Source: Blautia sp. AF19-10LB (GTDB lineage: Bacteria; Bacillota; Clostridia; Lachnospirales; Lachnospiraceae). Taken from it: a DNA stretch of 37,382 nt. Both the position numbers and the translations under genes were made by a program. The stretch's first letter is position 1; every line of letters begins with the position of its first letter. Shown here in pieces: positions 22,356-30,086 of the stretch. Below the pieces are notes generated by a model, which saw only the letters and a list, made by a program, of their open reading frames with translations, did no database searches and had not been told where the DNA came from. Location: NCBI RefSeq assembly GCF_003461245.1, contig NZ_QTWS01000029.1:1-37382 (forward strand). The letters run 5' to 3'.

Positions 22356-22709
22356 ATGACAATGCAAGAGTGTTATGAAGCTATTGGAGGAAACTATGAA
22401 GCTGTCTTGGAACGCCTTCACAGCGAAGCACTGATTCGGAGATTTGCATTAAAGTTCCTTGAAGATCAGAGTTATATACAGTTAAAACAGGCATTGGAAA
22501 ATAAAAATTATGAAGATGCTTTCCGCGGTGCACACACACTGAAAGGGGTGTGTCAGAATCTTTCCTTTGACCGTCTGTATGAGGTTAGTCATGAGTTGAC
22601 AGAACTTTTGAGAGATAGAACCGGAGAGCAGCCGGGGATACCGGAAGCAATGGAAAAAGTAACAGAAGTATATGAGATGACAATTGAAGAAATAAAGAAG
22701 GGGCTGTAG
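22356..22709 (+). CDS. HPt phosphotransfer protein
   Basis: This 117-residue all-helical protein has one HPt domain. The phospho-His is His 60 in AFRGAHTLKGVCQNLSFDRL, a textbook HPt motif, with helices before (LIRRFALKFLEDQSYIQLKQ) and after. It would take phosphate from the receiver of either hybrid kinase and pass it to a free receiver. The next gene encodes a receiver joined to an HD-GYP domain, the obvious acceptor. GGAGG precedes ATG 22356 by about 9 nt. Confidence 0.92.
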   Translation: MTMQECYEAIGGNYEAVLERLHSEALIRRFALKFLEDQSYIQLKQALENKNYEDAFRGAHTLKGVCQNLSFDRLYEVSHELTELLRDRTGEQPGIPEAMEKVTEVYEMTIEEIKKGL

Positions 22710-22793
22710 TATTAAGTGATGCGACATGACTTTCTGCCTTGAATCAAGTGCTTGGAAGATCATAAAAAACGAGTGGATAAAGGAAAGAAAAAT

Positions 22794-24296
22794 GTGGATA
22801 AAAAACAAAAAATACTGATTGTAGATGATGCAAAATTTAACAGGGATATATTGAAGGAGATTCTTGGAGATGCTTATAACTATCTGGAAGCCGAAAATGG
22901 TAATCAGGCAATCCAGATGATAGGAGAAAATATTGGAATTGATCTGATGCTTTTGGATATCAATATGCCACAGATGAATGGTTTTGAAGTCTTGAAAATA
23001 ATGAAAAGAAGCCAGTGTATTGCTGAAACTCCTGTAATCATGATATCTTCTGAAGATGCTGTTGATACTATGCGTAAGGCATATGAGCTGGGAATCACAG
23101 ATTATATCACACGACCGTTTGATTCTGTGATTGTAAAGAAAAGAGTTCAGAATACCTTGGGCCTCTATATGAACCAAAAGCATTTGATAAATGTGGTTTA
23201 TAATCAGGTTTACGAAAAAGAAGAAAATAATAATATCATGATCCGGATTATGAGTAATATATTGGGATCCCGTAACAGCGAGAGCAGAGAACACATCCTG
23301 CATATAAAAACAGCAACGGAGATGATGCTGAGACAACTGGTAAAAGTAACAGATGCTTATCCTTTGACAGAGGCAGATATTGCTTTGATTACAACTGCTT
23401 CTTCCCTTCATGATATTGGTAAGATCCGTATTCCGGAGGAAATATTGAATAAGCCAGGCAGACTTACAGATGAAGAATTTAAGATTATGAAAACCCATAG
23501 TGAGCTTGGCGCAGCTATAATTAAGGATATGGACTTTCCGCAAGATCATCCACTGGTGCATACTGCATGGGAAATCAGCAGATGGCACCATGAAAGATGG
23601 GACGGAAAGGGTTATCCGGATGGCTTGAAAGGTGAAGAAATACCAATCTCTGCACAGGTGGTATCAATTGTCGATGTTTATGACGCACTTACAAGTGAAA
23701 GATGTTATAAGAAAGCATTTAATCATGACACAGCGATTCAAATGATCCTGGATGGGCAATGCGGACAATTTAACCCCATCCTTCTAAAATGTTTGAAAGA
23801 ACTGAGTCTTCAATTTTCAAATATGTTTAATGATAAGGAAATGGATGAAAATAGCTATTACCATGAAGTACAGAGACTTTCTAATGAAATACTTAGCGAC
23901 AGATCTTTGCCGAATCAAAATTATTCACAGAGTGTTGTCAAGGTCATGCAGGAAAAGATCGATTTCTTTAAATCAAACAGTGGAATGAACTCAATTGATT
24001 ACAATGCAATTTCAGGCCAATTTACTATCTTAAACGGAGAACATCAGATTTTATGTCAGAGAGATAATCCGAAATTCAATTTTTTCAAAGAATTTGGAGT
24101 AAATGAAGAAGATGTTCAATGTATTCGTGTCTTATTACATCAGACATCTGTACAAAATAAAGAAATATCTGCCACGATAAAAGCGACGGTGGATAATAAC
24201 AGTCAGATGTATAGAATGAAATTGCATACATTGTGGTCGCCTTTAAAGAAGGATGGATACATTGGAATCATTGGATATTTTGACACTGTAAAATAG
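22794..24296 (+). CDS. Response regulator with HD-GYP c-di-GMP phosphodiesterase domain
   Basis: This 500-residue cytoplasmic protein has a receiver at residues 1-125 (ILIVDDAKFNRDILKEI, then LLDINMPQMNGFEVLKIM with phospho-Asp 55). An HD-GYP domain follows at about 160-345: SSLHDIGKIRIPEEIL, then MKTHSELGAA, HHERWDGKGYPDGLKGEEIP and DVYDALTSERCYKKAF, with the HD and GYP residues intact. The C-terminal 100 residues form a PAS-like fold (YNAISGQFTILNGEHQILCQ, GYIGIIGYFD). It should cleave c-di-GMP when phosphorylated or dephosphorylated. GTG 22794, 6 nt behind AGGAAAG, is chosen over TTG 22752, which has no ribosome site. It is the end of operon A, which begins with a c-di-GMP riboswitch, so its product acts on the ligand that controls it. 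Confidence 0.9.
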   Translation: MDKKQKILIVDDAKFNRDILKEILGDAYNYLEAENGNQAIQMIGENIGIDLMLLDINMPQMNGFEVLKIMKRSQCIAETPVIMISSEDAVDTMRKAYELGITDYITRPFDSVIVKKRVQNTLGLYMNQKHLINVVYNQVYEKEENNNIMIRIMSNILGSRNSESREHILHIKTATEMMLRQLVKVTDAYPLTEADIALITTASSLHDIGKIRIPEEILNKPGRLTDEEFKIMKTHSELGAAIIKDMDFPQDHPLVHTAWEISRWHHERWDGKGYPDGLKGEEIPISAQVVSIVDVYDALTSERCYKKAFNHDTAIQMILDGQCGQFNPILLKCLKELSLQFSNMFNDKEMDENSYYHEVQRLSNEILSDRSLPNQNYSQSVVKVMQEKIDFFKSNSGMNSIDYNAISGQFTILNGEHQILCQRDNPKFNFFKEFGVNEEDVQCIRVLLHQTSVQNKEISATIKATVDNNSQMYRMKLHTLWSPLKKDGYIGIIGYFDTVK

Positions 24297-24449
24297 AAAA
24301 ATGCAAAGCGGTGGAGAAATGCGGTATATTTTGTTATGGCAAACAATTTTGTTTTATAGCAATTGTTTTGATGATCTCCCAGTATTTTAGATTTGTATTG
24401 AAAACTATTTATGATATGTTAATTCATCAATAATTGAGCGTTAAAAATG

Positions 24450-24486
24450 ATAGAGCGTATGGAGAAACCTATATGCTCTATTTTTG
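24450..24486 (+). terminator. Terminator after operon A region
   Basis: ATAGAGCGTAT (24450-24460) pairs with ATATGCTCTAT (24471-24481), with one G-U pair, then TTTTTG. The rest of the 306-bp gap 24297-24602 is AT-rich, with a promoter at 24533-24561 and no gene seen. Confidence 0.75.
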
Positions 24487-24532
24487 ATTTTGATTATGAA
24501 GAATCATTTCTTATATTCTTTAAAGTGAAAGA

Positions 24533-24561
24533 TTGAAGTGCGGGAAGGAATATGTTATCAT
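24533..24561 (+). promoter_or_regulatory. Promoter of the recombinase block
   Basis: TTGAAG (24533-24538), a 17-bp spacer and TATCAT (24556-24561) lie about 40 bp before the DUF6508 start and may drive the whole block to the recombinases. Confidence 0.55.
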
Positions 24562-24602
24562 GATAGAACATATATTCGATTAAAGTAAGGCGGTGAATAA
24601 GA

Positions 24603-24923
24603 TTGACGAATACTGGCAAAATACAGGCAATCTGGTCTGTCCTTTTGTTGAATGATCCGGATAAAAGCCGGTATGTTAAACTTCTGGAAGATCTGGGAGA
24701 TTTGAAAACAAATTATGGCGATTATATGATTACGGAGCCGATTGACTGTAATGAGGAGCTGAAACGAATTTCAGGTGCAGATTATGAGCTTTGTACAGCA
24801 TTACTGACAATGCTGCTGAGAGAGGATCCTTTTTCCAATGGTTCTTTTGACCGGAGATTTGCTGACGGGCAGGTGCTTCCGGTTCTGGTCAGGATGAAGG
24901 ATGTTTTGAGTGCAGGAGTGTGA
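24603..24923 (+). CDS. DUF6508-like protein
   Basis: This 106-residue protein has a C-terminal part, ELCTALLTMLLREDPFSNGS then FADGQVLPVLVRMKDV, that fits the DUF6508 pattern (a TALLRxxRFxxG block and a final helix). The N-terminal part is less typical. Start codon TTG 24603 stands behind AAGGCGGTG. No function is known. Its place at the head of a block ending in two serine recombinases marks it as part of the prophage or element recombination module. Confidence 0.55.
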   Translation: MTNTGKIQAIWSVLLLNDPDKSRYVKLLEDLGDLKTNYGDYMITEPIDCNEELKRISGADYELCTALLTMLLREDPFSNGSFDRRFADGQVLPVLVRMKDVLSAGV

Positions 24924-24927
24924 TTTT

Positions 24928-25158
24928 ATGAAAGTCGGGGATACTGCATATATTGTGGAATCAAACAGATTTGTGCGGGAGGTGGAGATCCGCAGGTGTT
25001 CCGGCGGGATGTTCCTGGTCCGTTTTACAGATACGGGCGGCGGAATACAGGTGAAGGCTCACAGGCTGTTTGCGACGAGGGAAGAAGCTGAAAAGAGTAT
25101 TGAGAAGGCACCAGAGACAAAGAGGGTGCGTGGGAATCCGTATGACCGATGGTATTGA
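24928..25158 (+). CDS. Small beta-rich protein of unknown function
   Basis: This 76-residue protein begins MKVGDTAYIVESNRFVREVE, continues IRRCSGGMFLVRFTDTGGGI, then QVKAHRLFATREEAEKSIEK and a basic end RVRGNPYDRWY. The pattern of a short barrel (xVGDxAYIV...) followed by LFATREEAE is common in small phage and element proteins, but I cannot name the family. AGGAG is 9 nt before ATG 24928, which is preferred over GTG 24910. It follows the DUF6508 gene by 4 nt and was probably co-transcribed with the recombinases. Confidence 0.65.
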   Translation: MKVGDTAYIVESNRFVREVEIRRCSGGMFLVRFTDTGGGIQVKAHRLFATREEAEKSIEKAPETKRVRGNPYDRWY

Positions 25159-25190
25159 ACGGATGATAAAGTAAATAAATGCATCGGGGG

Positions 25191-25243
25191 AAACCTGTTG
25201 CTGTTTGCGGAGAAATCTGTGGATGGCAGCGGGTTTATTTTTT
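25191..25243 (+). terminator. Terminator-like hairpin with the same loop as 14328-14383
   Basis: AAACCTG (25191-25197) pairs with CGGGTTT (25230-25236), with one G-U pair, followed by A-T7. The loop contains TGCGGAGAAATCTGTGGATG, differing from the loop behind the endolysin at two positions. Loops of ordinary terminators are not expected to be conserved. Confidence 0.6.
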
Positions 25244-25301
25244 TGTCCGGAAAGTCAAAAAATCAGGGACCAGGACTCCTTGGAACAGTAGGAGGTGGTT
25301 T

Positions 25302-25469
25302 TTGGCTATGGGAAAAATTGAACTGATCGATACCGGCAGACTGACGGAGAAACAGGCCAGGCTAAACATGGAAAAATGTGCAGAGTTTCTGGCAAGAATG
25401 ATCCAGAAGTACGGGGATGTGGTTCTGGGGGAGATTGAGGAGAGAAATGCACAGCTGCAGGGAAAGTGA
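25302..25469 (+). CDS. Small helical protein upstream of the recombinases
   Basis: This protein of 55 residues (TTG 25302, 6 nt behind GGAGG) or 53 residues (ATG 25308) reads MGKIELIDTGRLTEKQARLN, then MEKCAEFLARMIQKYGDVVL, GEIEERNAQLQGK. It is mostly helical and charged, of a kind often encoded just before large serine recombinases in Clostridia prophages. I cannot give a function; a recombination directionality factor or other cofactor is conceivable. Its stop overlaps the next small frame as GTGA. Confidence 0.6.
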   Translation: MAMGKIELIDTGRLTEKQARLNMEKCAEFLARMIQKYGDVVLGEIEERNAQLQGK

Positions 25470-25654
25470 TCGAGTGTGCCGGTGGTCTTTTGGGGCTGCC
25501 GGTCTTTTTGCACTATGGAAACCGCATAGGGGAAGGTGGACTTTGGGGCAGTTTTTTTGGTCGTTCTGCGAGTTGGCACAGAATGGTGATTCCGATATAT
25601 TTTATGTACGGCAACCGTATGACGATGGGCAACCGAAATGAGGTGAAGATTTGA
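25466..25654 (+). CDS. Short coupled frame with YGNR repeats, doubtful
   Basis: This 62-residue frame starts at GTG on the upstream stop (GTGA) and ends on the recombinase start (its TGA overlaps TTG 25651). It contains LPVFLHYGNRIGEGGL and IPIYFMYGNRMTMGNR, two related YGNR blocks. Ribosome-like AGGGAAA precedes it. The overlap at both ends supports coupling. The odd composition and a dyad at 25513-25529 (CTATG/CATAG) leave open that this DNA is a recombinase site rather than a gene. Confidence 0.35.
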   Translation: MIECAGGLLGLPVFLHYGNRIGEGGLWGSFFGRSASWHRMVIPIYFMYGNRMTMGNRNEVKI

Positions 25655-27564
25655 GAAAGAAATGTTACATATATACCCGTGTTTCTACGGCGGCTCAGAC
25701 AGAGGGATACAGTCTGGAAGCACAGACAGAGCGGCTTCGGAAGTATGCGGACTATAAAGAAATGGAAGTGGTCAGGGAATACTGTGATGCAGGAAGATCC
25801 GGAATGAGTATCAAGGGCAGACCGGCTTTTATGGAAATGATGGATGATATTTCCTGTGAGAAAGATGAAATCTCCTGTGTTCTGGTGTTTAAGTTATCCC
25901 GCTTTGGAAGGAATGCGGCAGATATTTTGAAGTCTGTGCAGCTGTTGATGGACTTTGATGTGGATCTGGTCTGTGTTGAGGATGCCATTGACAGTTCCAC
26001 ACAGGGTGGAAGGCTGACACTTGCTATCCTGTCTGCTGTGGCAGAAATGGAACATGAGAACATTACTGTGCAGTTCATGGCGGCGAGGATGCAGAAGCTG
26101 ATGAGCGGTGGATGGCCTGGCGGAGGCGTGCCGTATGGATATGTGAGTGTGAATAAGGAACTGGTGGTGGTTCCGGAAGCTGCAGATCTTGTGAGGCTGA
26201 TTTATCAGAAGTATCTGGAGCCGGACATGAAACTGAATACGGTTGTCGGCTGGCTGAATGAGAATGGTTATAAGCGTGTTGTGAAGGGAGAGGATAAAGT
26301 TATTACTTCGGATTTTGTTTCTTCGGTGCTTGGAAATCCTGTTTATTATGGAATGATAGTATATAACAGACGGACAAATTCTGAGGAGATTAAAAGAAAT
26401 CCAAAAGAGGTTATTTCCGTCAGGGGAAAGCACGAGGCAATCATTCCGGAAGATATCTGGATGCAGGTGCAGGAGAAACGGAAGAGGCTGCGAAAACAGC
26501 AGAAGAAAGTAGATGATCCGGGGCGGATCAGTCTTTTATCCGGGCTTGTGAAATGTCCGGAGTGTGGGACAGGAATGGTCACAAAAAAGAATAAACGAAA
26601 GAACAATAATCATGGCGGTTATTATAAGATTGTTTATTCCTATGGATGCAGGAATACACGTAAGAGTGAAGGTTATGTCTGCAGCTGCAGGCGGACGTAC
26701 AATCAGGACAAACTGGACAGGGCTGTGATGGAAATTGTGGGAAAGGTGACAGAGACGAAGGAGTTCCGTCAGGCGGTTATGAATACGGTTGGAGACAGGA
26801 GTTCATTGGATGCCTGTGAAGCGGATCTGAAAAGAACCAGAAAAGAACTGCACAGTCAGGAGCATCTGAAATATAAGCTGGGGACGGAACTGGATAATCT
26901 GGATGTTCTTGCAGAAGGTTATGACGATGAATATGAGGCTGTTCAGTCAAAGATTGATGAGGTTTATGACAGGATCGAGATTCTGGAGGAAAGGATCCGG
27001 AAGCTGAAAAAGCGGATGGAGGCTTTGAAGAAAGGCGTTCGTTCTTCTGATAATATACAGAAGATTCTTGATAACTTTGACCTGCTGTTTGAGAGAATGA
27101 ACTGTGAGGAACGCAGGGAGCTGTGCAGGCAGTTCATTGAAAGGATTGATGTATTCCAGGATGAAAGGGAAGATGGCAGGATTCTGAAAAGGATTGTTTT
27201 TCGCTTTCCGGTTTATTATGAGGATGAAGGGAAAAGGGCAGAGAATGATGAACCGGATGAAGTGGTGACATTTGAAGTAGACTGTACGGAGCATCGGGTG
27301 ACTGTTTCTGAGGCAAAAGCAACCTATGCGGAAATCATGGCATATGTGAAAGAAAAGTATGGAATGAATATTTCTTCCTTATATATTGCACAGGTAAAAA
27401 GGAAGTATGGTCTGGATGTGGGAAAGGCTTATAATAAGCCGGCGAAAAATAAGAATCATGTGCCGGTCTGTCCGGTGGAGAAGGAACTGGCAATCATGGA
27501 TGCTTTGAAGCATTTTCGGATGCTGAATGCAGATGTAGAATACAGGAAGGAGAATGTGGAGTGA
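25651..27564 (+). CDS. Large serine recombinase, first of a tandem pair
   Basis: This 637-residue site-specific recombinase has a catalytic resolvase domain at residues 1-150 (YIYTRVSTAAQTEGYSLEAQ with Ser 12, then VFKLSRFGRNAADIL and LSAVAEMEHENI), a recombinase domain at about 160-290 (GGVPYGYVS, FVSSVLGNPVYYGMIVYNRR), a zinc ribbon (CPECGTGM ... YGCRN ... CSCR) and a long coiled coil at about 390-470. The TTG start lies on the stop of the small frame before, behind AGGTGAAG. The stop overlaps the next recombinase start by 4 nt. Large serine recombinases integrate and excise phages and elements; paired genes suggest both are needed or that one duplicated. Confidence 0.92.
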   Translation: MRKKCYIYTRVSTAAQTEGYSLEAQTERLRKYADYKEMEVVREYCDAGRSGMSIKGRPAFMEMMDDISCEKDEISCVLVFKLSRFGRNAADILKSVQLLMDFDVDLVCVEDAIDSSTQGGRLTLAILSAVAEMEHENITVQFMAARMQKLMSGGWPGGGVPYGYVSVNKELVVVPEAADLVRLIYQKYLEPDMKLNTVVGWLNENGYKRVVKGEDKVITSDFVSSVLGNPVYYGMIVYNRRTNSEEIKRNPKEVISVRGKHEAIIPEDIWMQVQEKRKRLRKQQKKVDDPGRISLLSGLVKCPECGTGMVTKKNKRKNNNHGGYYKIVYSYGCRNTRKSEGYVCSCRRTYNQDKLDRAVMEIVGKVTETKEFRQAVMNTVGDRSSLDACEADLKRTRKELHSQEHLKYKLGTELDNLDVLAEGYDDEYEAVQSKIDEVYDRIEILEERIRKLKKRMEALKKGVRSSDNIQKILDNFDLLFERMNCEERRELCRQFIERIDVFQDEREDGRILKRIVFRFPVYYEDEGKRAENDEPDEVVTFEVDCTEHRVTVSEAKATYAEIMAYVKEKYGMNISSLYIAQVKRKYGLDVGKAYNKPAKNKNHVPVCPVEKELAIMDALKHFRMLNADVEYRKENVE

Positions 27565-29324
27565 GAAAGAAATGTTATATTTATATTCGTGTTTCTACGG
27601 CAATGCAGGTGGATGGTTACAGCCTGGAGGCACAGAAGGAACGGCTGATGAAGTTTGCGGAGTTTCAGGACATGGAAGTGGTCAGGGAATACTGTGATGC
27701 AGGAAAATCCGGAAAGAGTATTACGGGCAGGCCGGAGTTCCAGAGGATGCTGCAGGATGTGTCCGAGGAACGTGACGGGGTGGCATTTATTCTGGTGTTT
27801 AAGCTGTCACGTTTTGGAAGGAATGCGGCGGATGTTTTAAATTCCCTGCAGTTTATCCAGGATTATGGCGTGAATCTGATCTGTGTGGAAGACGGGATTG
27901 ATTCCTCTAAGGATTCCGGCAAGCTGACCATCACGGTGCTGTCGGCAGTGGCTGAGATTGAAAGGGAGAATATTCTGGTCCAGACAATGGAAGGAAGAAA
28001 GCAGAAGGCCAGAGAGGGAAAATGGAATGGCGGGCAGGCTCCTTTCGGATATGATCTGGATTCCGGGAACAGCACACTGATGGTGAATGAGGAAGAAGCG
28101 GAGATTGTGCGGATCATTTATGACAAGTTTGTGCATACGGATATGGGAGCAGATGCTATCTGCAATTATCTGAACCAGAGAGGTTATACGAAGAAAAAGG
28201 TACGAGGACATGAACTGAACTATTTTGCCAGAGGGCTGATCATGAAGATTCTGGATAATCCGGTTTATACAGGGAAGATTGCTTACGGGAAGAATGTTAC
28301 AGAGAAGGTGAAGGGAACGAGGGATGAGTACCGGCGGGTGAAGACAGATGATTACCTGCTGGCGGATGGACTGCATGAGGCGATTGTGGATGAAGAGACG
28401 TGGGAAGCGGCGAGAGAGAAAAGGAAGAGGACGGGGGTTAGGTTTGTTAAAACTCATAGTCTGGAGCATGAACATATTTTAACTGGATTAATCAGATGTC
28501 CTCTTTGCGGCGGTGGAATGAGTGGAACTGTTCAGCGACGGCAGAATAAGAAAACTGGGGAATACAAGGATACATTTTATTACAGATGCCATCACAGAAA
28601 AAAAGTCGATGGAAAGATTTGTGATTATAAGCCGATGCTGAACCAGAAAGTGTTTAATGCAGAAGTAGAGGAATTTATCCGGTATATGGTTGCGGAGGAT
28701 GAGTTCAGGAGTTTTGTGCAGGAGAAACTGGAAGAGAAGGTGGATGTTTCTGCTTTGGAAACTGAGAGGGAGCAGCTGCAAAAACAGCTGAAACAGGTAC
28801 AAGGGTCGAAACTAAAACTGATACAGATGCTGGATCGCCTGGATACTGGGGATAAGCATTATACGAGAAAATACCAGGATATGCAGGACAGGCTGGATAA
28901 CATGTATGATAAGGTGGCAGAGTTTGAGGAGGCGATGAAAGATATTGATGCTAAGATTGGGGCATCTTACGGGAAAGAAATTACGGGTAAAAAACTGTAT
29001 GAATTTCTTCTGGATTTTGATATACTGTATGATAAAATGACAGATATGGAAAAGAAAGAATTTATGAATACATTTATTGAGAAGATTGAATTGAAGAATG
29101 AAACTGTTAATAATGGGACAAGTCAGGGTTCGCGCATTGAACATATTGATCTTGCGTTTCCGGTGTATTATGGAGATTGTAAAGGGACAAGAATTCGTAT
29201 GCCCGAAGAAAACACAGTCGAGACTGTGTGCCTCTTGAGCAACCGAAAACCAGATACGACAGTAAAACTCAGCGAGGATATGGAGGATTACTACCGTATT
29301 AAAGATGGTAAAGATGAGGAATGA
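27561..29324 (+). CDS. Large serine recombinase, second of a tandem pair
   Basis: This 587-residue recombinase is a relative of the one before. Its catalytic domain has YIYIRVSTAMQVDGYSLEAQ (Ser 12), VFKLSRFGRNAADVL and LSAVAEIERENI. The recombinase domain has GGQAPFGYDLD and IMKILDNPVYTGKIAYGKN. The zinc ribbon is CPLCGGGM ... FYYRCHH ... CDYK, followed by a coiled coil at about 395-470. The start is GTG on the preceding stop (GTGA), behind AAGGAG. The first 110 residues resemble the neighbour closely and the C-terminal DNA-binding parts less, consistent with a duplication that now binds different sites. All catalytic residues are kept. Confidence 0.92.
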   Translation: MRKKCYIYIRVSTAMQVDGYSLEAQKERLMKFAEFQDMEVVREYCDAGKSGKSITGRPEFQRMLQDVSEERDGVAFILVFKLSRFGRNAADVLNSLQFIQDYGVNLICVEDGIDSSKDSGKLTITVLSAVAEIERENILVQTMEGRKQKAREGKWNGGQAPFGYDLDSGNSTLMVNEEEAEIVRIIYDKFVHTDMGADAICNYLNQRGYTKKKVRGHELNYFARGLIMKILDNPVYTGKIAYGKNVTEKVKGTRDEYRRVKTDDYLLADGLHEAIVDEETWEAAREKRKRTGVRFVKTHSLEHEHILTGLIRCPLCGGGMSGTVQRRQNKKTGEYKDTFYYRCHHRKKVDGKICDYKPMLNQKVFNAEVEEFIRYMVAEDEFRSFVQEKLEEKVDVSALETEREQLQKQLKQVQGSKLKLIQMLDRLDTGDKHYTRKYQDMQDRLDNMYDKVAEFEEAMKDIDAKIGASYGKEITGKKLYEFLLDFDILYDKMTDMEKKEFMNTFIEKIELKNETVNNGTSQGSRIEHIDLAFPVYYGDCKGTRIRMPEENTVETVCLLSNRKPDTTVKLSEDMEDYYRIKDGKDEE

Positions 29325-29387
29325 TGATTTCGCTATAGTGACTCGTTCACGTTGATAATGTATCTGATTTTGGAGGAAAATTAATTT

Positions 29388-29858
29388 ATGGACAAAGAAA
29401 AAGCAGATATGATTATTTATACGACAGAGGATGGTCTGACGAAAGTTGAAATTACTTTTGATGGTGATACAGTCTGGTTGTCTATTGATTAGATGGCAGA
29501 ATTGTTTCAGAGAGATCGTAGTGTGATTGGAAAACATGTCAGAAATATTTTTAAAGAGGGAGAGTCAGAAAAAGAGTCAGTGTGGGCAAAATTTGCCTAC
29601 ACTGCTACTGATGGAAAAGTTTACAATGTAGATTATTACAATCTTGATGTTATTATTTCTGTTGGCTATCGTGTAAAATCAAAACGAGGAACACAGTTCA
29701 GAATCTGGGTTACTGGGATTTTAAAAGAATACATGAGAAAAGGTTTTGCTTTAGAAATTGATTTTTGGGAGAACGGTTCGATGTATATATCGGCTGTTCT
29801 TTTTTGGTTTTCGGGCATTAAAACAGTAATGTTTTTCTTGTGTATAGCAGGGAGTTAA
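29388..29858 (+). pseudogene. RhuM family gene, amber-interrupted and cut short
   Basis: ATG 29388 behind GGAGG reads MDKEKADMIIYTTEDGL, then FDGDTVWLSID, a TAG at 29490-29492 where RhuM proteins have Gln, then MAELFQRDRSVIGKHVRNIF, VWAKFAYTATDGKVYNVDYY and NLDVIISVGYRVKSKRGTQF. The homology ends at KGFALEID near 29762. From there the bases belong to the copied terminator/leader of signalling operon B, and the frame runs to a meaningless stop at 29858. RhuM proteins are often carried by phages and islands; their role is unclear. The gene is dead twice over: by a nonsense codon and by loss of its 3' half. Confidence 0.8.
29770..29805 (+). terminator. Copied terminator at the left edge of operon B
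   Basis: AGAACGG (29770-29776) pairs with CTGTTCT (29794-29800), with one G-U pair, followed by T run. It matches the XRE terminator at 14924-14960 and marks where similarity to the operon A leader begins. Confidence 0.65.
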
Positions 29859-29866
29859 AGTATAAT
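29838..29866 (+). promoter_or_regulatory. Promoter of signalling operon B
   Basis: TTGTGT (29838-29843), a 17-bp spacer and TATAAT (29861-29866) correspond base for base to the operon A promoter. Confidence 0.7.
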
Positions 29867-29908
29867 AAAATCAGTTTTTTGCATAAGTTTAAAAGCTATA
29901 TCTATAAT

Positions 29909-29980
29909 AAGGAAATCGGCAAACCAGATGAAAGTCTGGGACGCAAAGCTACAGGGCCTTTAAAATGGCAGCCAGTTGCA
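29909..29980 (+). promoter_or_regulatory. c-di-GMP-I riboswitch (GEMM) of operon B
   Basis: The aptamer is nearly the same as the one at 15058-15127: GGCAAACC, CCAGA-TGAAAG-TCTGG, GGGACGCAAAGC and GGCAGCC are unchanged, with one base different in GGCCTTTAAAATGG. Six extra bases (about 29900-29905) lie just before it. Binding of c-di-GMP is expected. Confidence 0.92.
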
Positions 29981-29991
29981 TGAAATGAGGT

Positions 29992-30018
29992 GCACTGTCT
30001 GTCTGACGGTGCTTTTTT
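29992..30018 (+). terminator. Terminator of riboswitch B
   Basis: GCACTGTC (29992-29999) pairs with GACGGTGC (30005-30012), with one G-U pair, followed by T6. Confidence 0.85.
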
Positions 30019-30086
30019 ACGGCGTTATTTCATGGACGTAACAATAATTAATGATTTTATCAGGAAAGAATGAGGAAAATAAAAGT

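Noticed and set aside
22482..23591. Long minus-strand frame (369 codons) opposite the HPt and HD-GYP genes
   Set aside because: It is antisense to strong motifs, rich in Ile/Phe/His/Ser as expected for a shadow, with no ribosome site or family.
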